Made by a program: the position numbers and the translations under genes. Of a DNA stretch of 64,000 bases, positions 44,752-57,105 are shown one piece after another (within the stretch, counting starts at the first letter, position 1; each line of letters begins with the position of its first letter). The DNA lies in NCBI RefSeq assembly GCF_004114975.1, contig NZ_CP030051.1:992001-1056000 (forward strand), in the 5' to 3' direction. Below the pieces are notes generated by a model. It was not told the origin of the DNA and made no database searches. It was given only the letters and a program-made list of their open reading frames with translations. The DNA is from Bradyrhizobium guangdongense (lineage in GTDB: Bacteria > Pseudomonadota > Alphaproteobacteria > Rhizobiales > Xanthobacteraceae).

Positions 44752-45576
44752 ATGCCTACCATCACCACCAAAGACGGCGTCGAGATCTTCTACAAGGATT
44801 GGGGCTCGGGCCAGCCGATCGTGTTCAGCCATGGCTGGCCGCTGTCATCCGACGACTGGGACGCGCAGATGATGTTCTTCGTCACCCGCGGCTATCGCGT
44901 CATTGCGCATGACCGCCGCGGCCATGGCCGCTCGGCGCAGGTCGCCGACGGTCATGACATGGATCACTATGCCGACGATCTCGCTGCGCTGACGGCGCAT
45001 CTCGATCTCAAGAACGCCCTGCATGTCGGTCATTCCACCGGCGGCGGCGAGGTGGTGCATTACATCGCGCGCCACGGCGAGTCTCGCGTGGCGAAGGCGG
45101 CGATTCTCTCGGCAGTGCCGCCGCTGATGGTGAAAACGGATGCCAATCCCGGCGGTCTGCCGAAGAGCGTGTTCGACGGCTTCCAGACCGCGCTCGCCGC
45201 CGGCCGCTCGGCGTTCTATCGCGACATCGCCGCCGGTCCGTTCTACGGTTACAACCGCCCGGGCGCGAAACCGTCGGAAGCCGTGATCCAGAACTGGTGG
45301 CGCCAGGGCATGATGGGCGGCGCGAAGGCGCATTACGACGGCATCGTCGCATTCTCGCAGACCGATTTCACCGAGGATCTGAAGAAGATCAACGTGCCGG
45401 TGCTGGTGATGCACGGCGACGACGATCAGGTCGTGCCTTACGCGGATTCCGCGCCGCTGTCGGCCAAGCTGCTCAAGAACGGCACGCTGAAGACCTACAA
45501 GGGTTTTCCGCACGGCATGCCGACCACCGAAGCCGAGACGATCAACGCCGATCTGCTGGCGTTCTTCAAGGCGTGA
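44752..45576 (+). CDS. Alpha/beta hydrolase of the non-haem chloroperoxidase type
   Basis: Enzyme of 274 aa, full length for cofactor-free haloperoxidases/arylesterases. Family motifs: [22 protein letters not shown], the nucleophile elbow GHSTGGGEV, acid in [11 protein letters not shown] and catalytic His in FPHGMPTT. It could act as an esterase and carry out perhydrolysis. GAAGGAGTC precedes the ATG. The gene is convergent with the TetR gene, which ends 9 bp away. Confidence 0.93.
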   Translation: MPTITTKDGVEIFYKDWGSGQPIVFSHGWPLSSDDWDAQMMFFVTRGYRVIAHDRRGHGRSAQVADGHDMDHYADDLAALTAHLDLKNALHVGHSTGGGEVVHYIARHGESRVAKAAILSAVPPLMVKTDANPGGLPKSVFDGFQTALAAGRSAFYRDIAAGPFYGYNRPGAKPSEAVIQNWWRQGMMGGAKAHYDGIVAFSQTDFTEDLKKINVPVLVMHGDDDQVVPYADSAPLSAKLLKNGTLKTYKGFPHGMPTTEAETINADLLAFFKA

Positions 45577-45585
45577 GGCGCGGCC

Positions 45586-46227
45586 TCACGCCAGGATCGC
45601 CCTGATCGCATCGAAGGTTCGCTTGACGAAGGCCTCCGGCTTGTCGCGTGAGCCTTCGCTGAGCCAGCTCTCGCCGCCGACGCGCATCGCGCCGGTGGCG
45701 ATCATGGCGACAAGCCGGGCCTTCAACCGGTCCGACTTGCGGCCCGAGCGTTGCGCGAGACCGTCCGCCAGCGCGCGTTCCAGCTTTTCGTATTTGAGCT
45801 GGTCGCGGGCCTGAAGTGCGGGATTGTCACGCTTCAGCCGCGACATCGCCGCCGCCTCGGTCGGATCGATCCGTTTGAGCGCGGCTGCGATCGCGTTCTC
45901 CGCCGCCGTCAGCATGGATTCCTCCGCGGGCCGTGCCAGGATCTCGGTCACGAGGGCCGTCGCAGCATCCTCCTGCCAGGCAGCCACGACGTCCTCTTTC
46001 GAGGCGAAATAATGAAAGAAGCTCCGTCGCGACATGTCGGCTGCATCGGCGATGTCGTCGATGGTGGTGGTTTCGAAGCCGCGCTCCAGGAACAGCGCCA
46101 TCGCGGCTCGCTTCAGCCGCTCGCGGGTCGCCTGCTGCTTGCGCTGGCGCAGACCGGCGGAAGCCGGAAGTTTCTCTCCAGGGATCAAGGGCTTGGGACG
46201 TTTCCCGCTCGGCTTCGACGCCTTCAA
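45586..46227 (-). CDS. TetR-family transcriptional regulator
   Basis: TetR regulator (213 aa). N-terminal HTH at about residues 30-75: RERLKRAAMALFLERGFETT, TIDDIADAADMSRRSFFHYF. The C-terminal ligand domain is variable. The start is TTG at 46227, supported by AGAGGTGA 5 nt upstream; no ATG fits. It is divergent from the SDR gene at 46310 with an 82-bp gap that holds a short dyad, so it probably represses that operon. Confidence 0.9.
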   Translation of the reverse strand: MKASKPSGKRPKPLIPGEKLPASAGLRQRKQQATRERLKRAAMALFLERGFETTTIDDIADAADMSRRSFFHYFASKEDVVAAWQEDAATALVTEILARPAEESMLTAAENAIAAALKRIDPTEAAAMSRLKRDNPALQARDQLKYEKLERALADGLAQRSGRKSDRLKARLVAMIATGAMRVGGESWLSEGSRDKPEAFVKRTFDAIRAILA

Positions 46228-46248
46228 TTATTTCACCTCTTGCAAAGT

Positions 46249-46261
46249 TGCACTGAGTGCA
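46249..46261. promoter_or_regulatory. Candidate TetR operator
   Basis: TGCACTGAGTGCA is a perfect 13-bp palindrome with one central base, located midway between the divergent tetR and SDR genes. Its size and position fit a TetR-type operator. Confidence 0.45.
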
Positions 46262-46309
46262 CATTTAGACCCCTCGCGGGCGGCATTCCAGCCCCGAACG
46301 GAGATTGGC

Positions 46310-47248
46310 ATGACCGACTGGACCACGGCAGACATCCCTTCGCTCAGCGGCAAGACCGCCGTCGTCACCGGGGGCACCGGCGGCCTCGGGTATGAGTCGG
46401 CATTGGCGCTGGCAGGCGCCGGAGCCATCGTCATACTCACCGGACGCAACGACGCAAAGGGCCTGCGGGCGATCGAAGGCATTTGCGCGCAGTTTCCCAA
46501 CGCTCTGATCGCCTATGAGCATCTCGACCTCGCCAGTCTGTCCTCGGTCGCCGATTTCGCCCGGCGCTTCGCGGCCAGCAACGACCAGCTCGATCTCCTC
46601 GTCAACAATGCCGGCGTGATGGCGCTGCCCAAGCGGCAGCAGACCGAGGATGGTTTCGAAATGCAATTCGGCACCAACTATCTCGGCCATTACGCGCTCA
46701 CGGCGCGTCTGTTGCCGCGTCTTCGCCGCGCCAAGGCGCCTCGGGTCGTCAATCTGTCGAGCCTTGCGCATCGCTCAGGCGCCATCAATTTCGACGATCT
46801 GCAGAGCAAGCGGTCCTATCGTCCGTTGCGCGCTTACTCCCAGTCCAAGCTCGCCGTCCTGATGTTTTCGCTCGAATTGCAGCGGCGGAGCGATGCGGCC
46901 GGTTGGGGCTTGCGGAGCATCGCCGCGCATCCCGGCTTTGCGCGAACCGATCTGATTTCGAACGGGCCCGGCGTCAGCACCTTGCAATGGCGCGTGGGGC
47001 GGTTGCTCCAGCCCTGGATCAGCCAGTCCGCGGCCGAGGGCGCTCGGCCCACGCTGTTTGCGGCGACCTCGCCGGCGGCCGAGCCCGCCGGCTATTACGG
47101 TCCGAACGGGTTTTACGAATTGAAGGGACCGCCGGGGATTGCGAGGATCATGCCACAGGCGAAGGATTTTGCCGCGGCAGCCATGCTCTGGGATGCTTCG
47201 GCGACGCTGACGGGTGTATCTTTCGACGAGATCGCAGCCGCCGCATGA
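46310..47248 (+). CDS. SDR-family oxidoreductase (retinol dehydrogenase-like)
   Basis: Short-chain dehydrogenase of 312 aa, longer than classical FabG-like ones. Cofactor motif TGGTGGLGYESA, NNAGVMALP, catalytic Ser in VNLSSLAHRSG and YSQSK are intact; the GFEMQFGTNYLGHYALT segment is typical of the WWOX/retinol dehydrogenase-like group. CGGAGATT precedes the ATG at 46310. It forms an operon with the NAD(P)-binding gene downstream. Confidence 0.92.
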   Translation: MTDWTTADIPSLSGKTAVVTGGTGGLGYESALALAGAGAIVILTGRNDAKGLRAIEGICAQFPNALIAYEHLDLASLSSVADFARRFAASNDQLDLLVNNAGVMALPKRQQTEDGFEMQFGTNYLGHYALTARLLPRLRRAKAPRVVNLSSLAHRSGAINFDDLQSKRSYRPLRAYSQSKLAVLMFSLELQRRSDAAGWGLRSIAAHPGFARTDLISNGPGVSTLQWRVGRLLQPWISQSAAEGARPTLFAATSPAAEPAGYYGPNGFYELKGPPGIARIMPQAKDFAAAAMLWDASATLTGVSFDEIAAAA

Positions 47249-47274
47249 GCCGCGACATCGATGGGAATGTCCCG

Positions 47275-47934
47275 ATGCAGGTCATCATCTTCGGCGCGAC
47301 CGGAATGGTCGGGCAGGGCGTGCTGCGCGAGTGTCTGCTCGACGACGGCGTTGATCGCGTGCTGGTCCTTGGGCGTAGCCCGACCGGCGTGCACAACGCC
47401 AAGCTGACCGAGGTCATCCATGACGATTTCACCGACTATACGGCGATTGAGGCGAAGCTGACCGGCTATGACGCCTGCTTTTTCTGTCTCGGTGTCTCGT
47501 CGATCGGCATGAGCGAAGAACGCTACCGCCGTCTCACCTATGACATCACGCTTGCGGCTGCGACGACGCTGGCGCGGCTCAATCCGCAGATGACCTTCAC
47601 CTACGTCACCGGTGCCGGCACCGATTCCACCGAGCAGGGCTCGCGAATGTGGGCCCGCATCAAAGGCAAAACCGAGAACGATCTGCTCAAGCTGCCGTTC
47701 AAGGCCGCCTACATGTTTCGGCCCGGTGCGATACAGCCTTTGCACGGGATCAGATCAAAGACGGCCTGGGTGCAGGCGGTCTATGATGTCTCATGGCCGC
47801 TGTGGTCGGTGCTGCGCCGGATTTCGCCCAGGCTCGTCACCTCGACCGAGCAGATGGGCCGCGCCATGATCCATGTCGCTCGGGTCGGCTATCCCAGGCA
47901 CGTGCTGGAGATGGAGGATATCAATAGCCTCTAG
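47275..47934 (+). CDS. NAD(P)H-binding Rossmann-fold protein (atypical SDR)
   Basis: Protein of 219 aa with N-terminal VIIFGATGMVGQGVLREC, the GATGxxG nucleotide motif of atypical SDRs, and DACFFCLGVSS and TYVTGAGTDS strands. Active-site Tyr/Lys are not obvious. I chose ATG 47275, the usual family start with GGGAA upstream; ATG 47245 would overlap the previous stop (ATGA) and add 10 residues. It is probably co-transcribed with the SDR gene. Confidence 0.85.
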   Translation: MQVIIFGATGMVGQGVLRECLLDDGVDRVLVLGRSPTGVHNAKLTEVIHDDFTDYTAIEAKLTGYDACFFCLGVSSIGMSEERYRRLTYDITLAAATTLARLNPQMTFTYVTGAGTDSTEQGSRMWARIKGKTENDLLKLPFKAAYMFRPGAIQPLHGIRSKTAWVQAVYDVSWPLWSVLRRISPRLVTSTEQMGRAMIHVARVGYPRHVLEMEDINSL

Positions 47935-48014
47935 TCCGTTCGTCGCGGGATCGCTAGTTTGCGCGGAAATTTCGGCAGTTCCAGGCGTTGAGCCGTATCA
48001 GCCCTAGAGGAGAA

Positions 48015-48473
48015 ATGTCGGGAATGTCTCCCCAGCTCAAACTGATCGCGCTCGATGCCGACGATCTCGCCGTGATCTCGACCCATGTACAGGATGCTCG
48101 CGTCCAGCCTTCCGACATCATCTGGCGGCAGGGCGAGAAGCGCTTAGTGGTCGGCATGAGCCGGCTGGACTGGGAGCAGACGCTGGACGGGGAGGCCGAA
48201 CCGCGCCGGCTGGTCGCAGCGCTCCGCTTCGACCGCGTGCTCGCCTGCAAGTCGCGCAACATCGACTTGGGAGCTCCGGACAAGATCCTGGACCTCGTCG
48301 GCATCGAATTTCATCCGCAGGGCGGCCGCGACGACGAGCCCGGCGGCAGCGCGCTGTTGCTGTTTGCCCATGGCGGCGCCATCCGCCTCGACGTCGAATG
48401 CCTGGAATGTCAGTTGACCGATCTGGGGGCGGACGAACTGGGGACGGGCGTCGGGATCGAGGGGGAGGGTTGA
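48015..48473 (+). CDS. DUF2948 family protein
   Basis: Protein of 152 aa. The segment LKLIALDADDLAVISTHVQD, followed by RFDRVLACKSRNID and LLLFAHGGAIRLDVECLECQ, is the DUF2948 signature. The family is confined to alphaproteobacteria and sits just before hisD; function unknown. GAGGAGAA precedes ATG 48015; ATG 48024 is an alternative. Confidence 0.9.
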   Translation: MSGMSPQLKLIALDADDLAVISTHVQDARVQPSDIIWRQGEKRLVVGMSRLDWEQTLDGEAEPRRLVAALRFDRVLACKSRNIDLGAPDKILDLVGIEFHPQGGRDDEPGGSALLLFAHGGAIRLDVECLECQLTDLGADELGTGVGIEGEG

Positions 48474-48631
48474 GGTGGCCGGTATACCAGCTCCGTCGGG
48501 GCAGGCCCTCGCTGGATCGGTAGCTTCCAGGAGGTGGCAGCCAAGGGTTGACGCAGCTTCCCCGCCGCGCCATTGAGCAGGGGGGGCTGAGCCAGACTGC
48601 GCCCCCTCAACCAGCAGAAGCCTAGCCCCAA

Positions 48632-49927
48632 ATGCCCGTTCGTCTCGACCGCAGCAGCGCCGATTTTGACCAGCGATTCCAGGCGTTCCTCGCCGCCAAG
48701 CGCGAGGTCTCGGCCGATGTCGAAGCCGCCGCGCGCGCCATCGTCGATGACGTGGCCAGGCGCGGCGATGCCGCCTTGCTCGAGGCCACCGCCAAGTTCG
48801 ACCGCTTGAGGCTGGATGCAGCCGACCTTCGCGTCTCGGCCGCCGAGATCGAAGCGGCAACAAAGGCCTGCGAGCCTGAGACGCTGGACGCGCTGAAACT
48901 CGCGCGCGACCGTATCGAGATTTACCATCGCCGCCAGCTGCCGAAGGACGAGCGCTTCACCGACCCGCTCGGCGTCGAGCTCGGCTGGCGCTACACCGCG
49001 ATCGAATCCGCCGGCCTCTACGTGCCCGGCGGCACCGCGGCCTATCCGTCCTCGGTGCTGATGAACGCTGTGCCGGCCAAGGTCGCGGGCGTGTCGCGCC
49101 TCGTGATGGTGGTGCCCTCGCCCGACGGCAAGCTCAATCCGCTGGTGCTGGCCGCGGCTTCGCTCGGCGGTGTCACCGAGATCTACCGCGTCGGCGGCGC
49201 GCAGGCGGTGGCCGCGCTCGCTCACGGCACCGCGACAATCGCGCCGGTCGCAAAGATCGTCGGTCCCGGCAATGCCTATGTCGCTGCCGCCAAGCGTTTG
49301 GTGTTCGGCAAGGTCGGCATCGACATGATCGCCGGCCCCTCCGAGGTGTTGGTGATTGCCGATGACACCGGCAATGCCGACTGGATCGCCGCTGATCTGT
49401 TGGCGCAGGCCGAGCACGATGCCAGCGCCCAATCGATCCTGATCACCGACTCGGCGCGGCTTGCGGCTGATGTCGAGAAGGCCGTCGAAGCGCAGCTGAA
49501 GACGCTGCCGCGCGCCGACATTGCGGGGCGCTCCTGGGTCGATTTTGGGGCCATCATCATGGTGAAGAATCTCGCTGAGGCCATTCCGCTCGCGGATGCC
49601 ATCGCCGCCGAGCACCTCGAAATCATGACCAGCGATCCCGATGCGCTCGCCGCCAAGATCCGCAACGCCGGCGCGGTGTTCCTCGGAGCCCATACGCCAG
49701 AGGCGATCGGCGACTACGTCGGCGGCTCCAACCACGTGCTGCCGACGGCGCGCTCGGCGCGGTTCTCCTCAGGCCTGTCGGTGCACGACTTCATGAAGCG
49801 CACCTCGATCCTGAAATGCGGCCCGGACCAGCTGCGTGCGCTTGGCCCGGCCGCGATGACACTCGGACAAGCGGAGGGGCTGGATGCTCATTCGCGCTCG
49901 ATTGGATTGCGCCTCAATCTGTCATGA
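48632..49927 (+). CDS. hisD: Histidinol dehydrogenase
   Basis: Zinc enzyme for the last two steps of histidine synthesis, histidinol to histidine with two NAD (431 aa, normal length). Motifs: [78 protein letters not shown] with zinc ligands and GGSNHVLPT. It is followed by UPF0262 with a 4-bp overlap. Confidence 0.97.
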   Translation: MPVRLDRSSADFDQRFQAFLAAKREVSADVEAAARAIVDDVARRGDAALLEATAKFDRLRLDAADLRVSAAEIEAATKACEPETLDALKLARDRIEIYHRRQLPKDERFTDPLGVELGWRYTAIESAGLYVPGGTAAYPSSVLMNAVPAKVAGVSRLVMVVPSPDGKLNPLVLAAASLGGVTEIYRVGGAQAVAALAHGTATIAPVAKIVGPGNAYVAAAKRLVFGKVGIDMIAGPSEVLVIADDTGNADWIAADLLAQAEHDASAQSILITDSARLAADVEKAVEAQLKTLPRADIAGRSWVDFGAIIMVKNLAEAIPLADAIAAEHLEIMTSDPDALAAKIRNAGAVFLGAHTPEAIGDYVGGSNHVLPTARSARFSSGLSVHDFMKRTSILKCGPDQLRALGPAAMTLGQAEGLDAHSRSIGLRLNLS

Positions 49928-50421
49928 CAAAGCCGCCCGAACAGGACGACTCGACCAATCGCATCGTCGCGGTCACCCTCGACGAGGACTCGATCGGCCG
50001 TTCCGGGCCCGACATCGAGCATGAGCGCGCGATTGCGATCTATGATCTGATCGAGCAGAATCTGTTCGCGCCCGAAGGCGCCGACGGGAAGGGGCCGTTC
50101 ACGCTGCATATCGGCATCAGCGGCAACCGGCTGATGTTCGACATTCGTCGCGAGGACGGCACGCCCGTGGTCGCGCATCTGTTGTCGCTGACGCCGTTCC
50201 GGCGGATCGTGAAGGACTATTTCATGATCTGCGACAGCTATTACCAGGCGATCCGCACTGCGACCCCCGACAAGATCGAGGCGATCGACATGGGCCGCCG
50301 CGGCATCCATGACGAGGGATCGCGCACGCTGCAGGAGCGGCTGAAGGGTAAGGTGCGGGTCGATTTCGAGACGTCGCGCCGCCTGTTCACGCTCATTACT
50401 GTCCTGCACTGGAAGGGTTAA
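49924..50421 (+). CDS. UPF0262 family protein
   Basis: Conserved protein of unknown function (165 aa) found next to hisD in rhizobia. Characteristic stretch: [34 protein letters not shown] and [20 protein letters not shown]. The ATG overlaps the hisD stop, so translation is coupled. Confidence 0.93.
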   Translation: MTKPPEQDDSTNRIVAVTLDEDSIGRSGPDIEHERAIAIYDLIEQNLFAPEGADGKGPFTLHIGISGNRLMFDIRREDGTPVVAHLLSLTPFRRIVKDYFMICDSYYQAIRTATPDKIEAIDMGRRGIHDEGSRTLQERLKGKVRVDFETSRRLFTLITVLHWKG

Positions 50422-50427
50422 ACGCGG

Positions 50428-50895
50428 ATGGCTGCGCCCCCACGCGCACGCGATCCGCAATCGGTGCTGTTCGCCTGCGCGATGAACAGCGTGCGCTCGC
50501 CGATGGCCGAGAGCCTGTTGCAGCACATGTTCCCGCAGGGCCTCTATGTGAAGTCCGCCGGCGCAAGGAAGGGCGAGCTCGATCCGTTCGCGATCGCCGT
50601 GATGGCCGAGCTCGGCCAGGACATCTCCGCTCACAAGCCGCAGACCTTCGAGGAACTGGAAGACTGGGAGGGGCTGAATTTCGACCTCATCATCACGCTC
50701 TCGCCCGAGGCGCATCACAAGGCGCTGGAGCTGACCCGCACGCTCGCTGCCGAGGTCGAATACTGGCCGACCCAGGATCCCACCACCATCGAAGGCAGCC
50801 GCGACCAGAAGCTCGCCGCCTATCGCGAAGTCTGCGACCAGCTTCTGATGCGCATCCGCCGCCGGTTCGCCAAGGTCGGCGCCGCGAACGGGTAG
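50428..50895 (+). CDS. Low-molecular-weight phosphatase family protein
   Basis: Protein of 155 aa with the LMW protein-tyrosine-phosphatase P-loop CAMNSVRS (CX5R) near residue 18. The fold is shared with ArsC arsenate reductases. The usual DPxxG-type acid loop appears as WPTQDPTT near residue 112, with an Asp in place for acid catalysis. It starts 6 bp after UPF0262 in the hisD operon. Confidence 0.88.
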   Translation: MAAPPRARDPQSVLFACAMNSVRSPMAESLLQHMFPQGLYVKSAGARKGELDPFAIAVMAELGQDISAHKPQTFEELEDWEGLNFDLIITLSPEAHHKALELTRTLAAEVEYWPTQDPTTIEGSRDQKLAAYREVCDQLLMRIRRRFAKVGAANG

Positions 50896-51051
50896 GTCGC
50901 AATGATCGTAACACCGGCGTCACAGACCGAGGGCACTCCATGTGGCGACTCCCGAATCAGCAAAGTCCGGGTTCCCGGGTTGTGAAATCAGCCCCCTTCC
51001 GATAGGTTCCGCGCGCAATTCACCTCCTGCCTCATCTCCTCAAATCACCTG

Positions 51052-51681
51052 ATGCTCGGCCGCCCCAAATTCGTTCTTGCCTCCGGTTCGCCGCGGCGCT
51101 TGTCGCTGCTCAACCAGGCCGGCATCGAGCCGGACGCGCTCCGGCCGGCCGACGTCGACGAGACGCCGCGACGGGGCGAGCTGCCGCGCGCCTGTGCCAA
51201 CCGCCTGGCGCGGGCCAAGGCCGATGCGGCGCTGAAATCGGTACAGCTCGACGACGAGCTGCGCGGCGCCTTCATCCTGTCTGCCGATACCGTGGTGGCG
51301 GTCGGCCGCCGCATCCTGCCCAAGGCCAATCTGGTCGACGAAGCCGCGCAGTGCCTGCGGCTCTTGTCGGGCCGCAACCACCGCGTCTACACCGCGATCT
51401 GCCTGGTGACGCCGCGTGAGGCCTTCCGCCAGCGCCTGGTCGAGACCCGCGTCCGCTTCAAGCGCCTCTCGGAAGACGACATCCAGGCCTATATCGGTTC
51501 CGGCGAATGGCGCGGCAAAGCCGGCGGCTATGCGGTGCAGGGCATCGCCGGCTCGTTCGTGGTGAAGATGGTGGGCTCCTACACCAACGTGGTCGGCCTG
51601 CCGCTGTACGAGACCACGACGCTGCTCGGCGGCGAAGGCTTTCCGATCCGCTTCGGCTGGCTCAACGCCACCGCGGTCTGA
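51052..51681 (+). CDS. maf: Maf-family nucleotide pyrophosphatase
   Basis: Maf/YhdE-type enzyme (209 aa) that hydrolyses modified or non-canonical NTPs. Motifs: [20 protein letters not shown] at the N terminus, [20 protein letters not shown], and [21 protein letters not shown] with metal and phosphate contacts. In rhizobia it normally follows infA, which is not present in the 156-bp gap upstream. Confidence 0.94.
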   Translation: MLGRPKFVLASGSPRRLSLLNQAGIEPDALRPADVDETPRRGELPRACANRLARAKADAALKSVQLDDELRGAFILSADTVVAVGRRILPKANLVDEAAQCLRLLSGRNHRVYTAICLVTPREAFRQRLVETRVRFKRLSEDDIQAYIGSGEWRGKAGGYAVQGIAGSFVVKMVGSYTNVVGLPLYETTTLLGGEGFPIRFGWLNATAV

Positions 51682-51807
51682 CCAAAATCTCGAAAACAAC
51701 CCCATGCACAGTAGAACCGGCCGGCGGCACGCGGGCGCCTGTTCAAGAGGAACCCGTTTGCCGAGAGACGCTTGAACCGTCTCTGCTGGTGTAGACTGCC
51801 CGCCATC

Positions 51808-51990
51808 ATGGACGACCAGATCAAGAAGCCCACCGGCCCCCTCAAAACCTGCCCGATCTGCGGCAAGCCGCAGGTGCAGGCCACCCGCCCGTTCTGCTCC
51901 GCGCGCTGCCGCGACGTGGACCTGAACCGCTGGCTGAAAGGCACCTACGTCATCCCCGGCCGGGATGACGAGGTGGATGATATCGAATAG
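51808..51990 (+). CDS. yacG: DNA gyrase inhibitor YacG
   Basis: Small zinc protein (60 aa). Zinc ligands are in CPICGKP and CSARC, followed by [14 protein letters not shown], the typical end. E. coli YacG binds GyrB and inhibits gyrase. Start ATG 51808; the frame continues to 51772 without a better start. It follows maf, as is usual in alphaproteobacteria. Confidence 0.94.
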   Translation: MDDQIKKPTGPLKTCPICGKPQVQATRPFCSARCRDVDLNRWLKGTYVIPGRDDEVDDIE

Positions 51991-52176
51991 CTGAATAATA
52001 TCAGCCTATTAGCCGCGCTTCCGACGCGCTGCCCGTCCGCCGCGGCGGGCCCGCCCGAGCTTGTGCACAGCCGGGCCGCACCGCGCGGGGCCAATGGCGA
52101 AGCGTGGGTGGACAGGCCGCTCTCGGCCCACTATAAACCGCCCGCTCGATGGGCTTTGGCCCCTCTCTTGGAGCAC

Positions 52177-52252
52177 GCCCAGGTAGCTCAGTTGGTAGAG
52201 CATGCGACTGAAAATCGCAGTGTCGGTGGTTCGATTCCGCCCCTGGGCACCA
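52177..52252 (+). tRNA. tRNA-Phe (GAA)
   Basis: Cloverleaf on the plus strand: acceptor GCCCAGG/CCTGGGC, D arm TAGCTCAGTTGGTAGAGCA, anticodon loop CTGAAAA (anticodon GAA), T arm GGTGGTTCGATTCCGCC and encoded CCA at 52250-52252. An integrase gene starts 87 bp downstream, so its 3' end is the likely attachment site. A hairpin GGCTCTT-TT-AAGAGCC follows at 52254. Confidence 0.97.
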
Positions 52253-52338
52253 CGGCTCTTTTAAGAGCCTGATATCCAAAGCAAATCAGCAATTCCAACG
52301 GCTTACCCCTCCACTAGTGGTACAGAGAGGTGGTACAA

Positions 52339-53060
52339 ATGCCGTTGCTCATGTCGCGTCCTTGGAAGCATCCAAAAACCGGTATCTATCAGCTCCGGCG
52401 AGCGGTCCCAGAAGACTTGCGCGCGCTCGTTGGCAAGCGTGAGGAGAAGGTAAGTCTCCAAACCCGCGATCCCGCAGAAGCCAAACAGCGGTTCGCAAAA
52501 GCCCTGGCGGAGCTGGAGGTCCGCTGGGCGAACCTTCGCGCCGGTCCAAAGCCCCTGACCGAGCGCGAGGCGCACCATTTGGCTCTTGCCGAACATGATA
52601 GCTGGCTGCAGGCGTACAGTGACAACCGGAGCCAACAGACGAAATGGGACGTGAGACTCGGGGACTGGGTCTTTGGAGCTCGAGGAAGCTCCCCATTGGT
52701 CGAGCCAGGTTCTTTCCGATCGGACTCAAGCCAAGAGTGGCTCAAGATCCGCCTCATGGAGCACGACTGTCTTGAGACAGCGAACCGATATCTGGTTGCG
52801 CACGGTTTAAGTGCCGATTGGCAAAGCCGGCAGACGATGGCCAGAGCCATTGGCGCAGCAATACAGCGTGCATGCCTAGCTCTCGCAAAGCTTGCCAGAG
52901 GTGAAGGTCTTACGCAGTTTGCCTTCTCGCCTGCTGTCATGTTGGGCGGTGGACCGGCCGCTTCACTCGCGTCCCAGCGAACCACCTCGTTTCAGGAGCT
53001 TTTGGATGGCTGGGAGGCTGAACGCAGACCAGTAGCGAAAACCATTTATGAGTGGTCGCG
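52339..53060 (+). pseudogene. Tyrosine-type integrase, 5' part (split by IS21)
   Basis: N-terminal 240 codons of a phage-type integrase: MPLLMSRPWKHPKTGIYQLR, followed by RAVPEDLRALVGKREEKVSL and PAEAKQRFAKALAELE, the DUF6538-like arm-binding region, then the start of the core-binding domain (FQELLDGWEAERRPVAKTIY, EWSR). ATG 52339 follows GAGAGG. The frame is cut at 53060 by an IS21 element; as it stands it runs 36 codons into the element. The rest of the gene is at 57106-57949. Confidence 0.88.
53054..53060. repeat. Target-site duplication GGTCGCG, left copy
   Basis: GGTCGCG is directly before the IS21 terminus at 53061 and again directly after the other terminus at 57099-57105. A 7-bp duplication fits the 4-8 bp made by IS21 elements. 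Confidence 0.8.
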
Positions 53061-53189
53061 TGTAGCGCGGCAATCTGGGTGGGAAGTGCGCGGCAAACAG
53101 GATGGCGAGGCAGTGTCGCGGCCTGATGATGATTGCCGCGATGATTGTCGCGCGCAAGAGTTTTGTTGAACTCTGATTGTCGCGCAGCG

Positions 53190-55752
<2,563 letters not shown>

Positions 55753-56778
55753 TCATGCCGTCACTGCCTGCGCTGGGTTCCGATAATCCTCCTTCCGGGT
55801 GAGCATGGCCCAAATCGTCCGAGCCATCTTGTTCGCCAAGGCGATCGCCACAAGCATGCGCGGCTTCCTCGCCAGCATCTGCGCCAGCCAGGATCCGCTA
55901 GGGATCGACTTGCGCCCGAGCCAGTTCAGCCGCGACATCGCCCCAACGATGAGCAACTGGCGAATGTCCGCCTGTCCTTCCTTCGAAACGCGTCCGAGCC
56001 TTTCCTTTCCCCCTGAGGAATGTTGCCGTGGGACCAAGCCGAGCCAAGCCGCGAAGTCTCGGCCACGTCGAAAGGCCGCCATGTCGGGCGCGAAAGCCTC
56101 GATCGCGAGTGCGGTCAGCGGGCCGACCCCCGGCATTGTCTGCAGCCGCTGCGCCGTGACCGTCCGCGTCGCCAACTTCTTGAGCTGCTCTGCCTTGGCA
56201 TCGATCCGCTCCGTCTTGTAGGCGATCTGATCAATGAGACTCCGACATTCCTCGCGGACCAGTTCTGGTAGATCGCTGTTCGGATCTTCGAGGATTGCGT
56301 CAATGCGTTTAAGTTGTTCGATTCCTTGCGGGATGATATGGCCGAATTCGTAGAGAACAGAACGCAGCGCATTCACCAGATCGGTGCGCTGATGAACAAG
56401 GCGCTTCCGAGCCCGAAAGAGCACTGCCCTGGCCTGCTGTTCTTCCGATTTCGGCTCGACGAAGCGCATCTCGGGGCGCTGTGCCGCGATCACGATTGCT
56501 TCGGCATCAGCCGCGTCGTTCTTTTGGCGTTTCACAAAAGGCTTCACATATTGCGGAGCGATCAGTTTCACTTCATGGCCGAGCTTGACCATCTCCCGTG
56601 CCCAATAGTGGGCGCTGCCACAGGCTTCCATCACCACCACTGCCGATGGGTGGCCCGCCATGAACTTCCGAAACTGAAGCCGCGACAGTTTCTTTCGAAA
56701 TTTCAAGTGTCCCGCCATTGACGCCCCGTGGAGCTGAAACACATTCTTGGCTAGATCCACTCCGATCACCGTATCCAT
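55753..56778 (-). CDS. IS110-family transposase (nested inside IS21)
   Basis: Transposase of 341 aa, distinct from the one at 27352. N-terminal DEDD domain: MDTVIGVDLAKNVFQLHGAS, Glu in VVMEACGSAHYWA, KRQKNDAADAEAI. C-terminal part: LQTMPGVGPLTALAIEAFAP, DFAAWLGLVPRQHSSGGKER and ALANKMARTIWAML. ATG 56778 is chosen from family starts; the frame extends to 56814. It seems intact, so it may still be mobile. Confidence 0.95.
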   Translation of the reverse strand: MDTVIGVDLAKNVFQLHGASMAGHLKFRKKLSRLQFRKFMAGHPSAVVVMEACGSAHYWAREMVKLGHEVKLIAPQYVKPFVKRQKNDAADAEAIVIAAQRPEMRFVEPKSEEQQARAVLFRARKRLVHQRTDLVNALRSVLYEFGHIIPQGIEQLKRIDAILEDPNSDLPELVREECRSLIDQIAYKTERIDAKAEQLKKLATRTVTAQRLQTMPGVGPLTALAIEAFAPDMAAFRRGRDFAAWLGLVPRQHSSGGKERLGRVSKEGQADIRQLLIVGAMSRLNWLGRKSIPSGSWLAQMLARKPRMLVAIALANKMARTIWAMLTRKEDYRNPAQAVTA

Positions 56779-57098
56779 CAATTTGCCGTCCTCTTCGCTT
56801 CGGGGTTCAAACACTGCGTTCTTGGCACATTACGATGCCGTCTGGGGAGGGCGGCAACCATCCCATCTCATCTGGTGATCTGTGATGTGTCGGCCGGGCA
56901 AGCGAGTGATTCCTCTTGGCGGAAGAACCACTTGCATAACCCCGCCGGCCGCGATCACCAGTCGGCGCGGTCCTCCTCGGGATCGCGCCGACGCTGGGCC
57001 CGTAACTCCGGTCGGGCTACGCCCTCCCTACGTCACGGGCCCAGCGAAACTCTCTCACCTTGATTGACGCTGCCTTCCATCCTGATTGCCGCGCGACA
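56779..57098. other. IS110 end and right end of the IS21 element
   Basis: 320 bp without a gene. Part belongs to the IS110 element upstream region and the rest to the IS21 right terminus; the IS21 inverted repeat ends at 57098. A GGGCCCGTAACTCCGGTCGG ... GTCACGGGCCC dyad at about 56996-57043 could be an IS110 recognition structure. Confidence 0.4.
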
Positions 57099-57105
57099 GG
57101 TCGCG

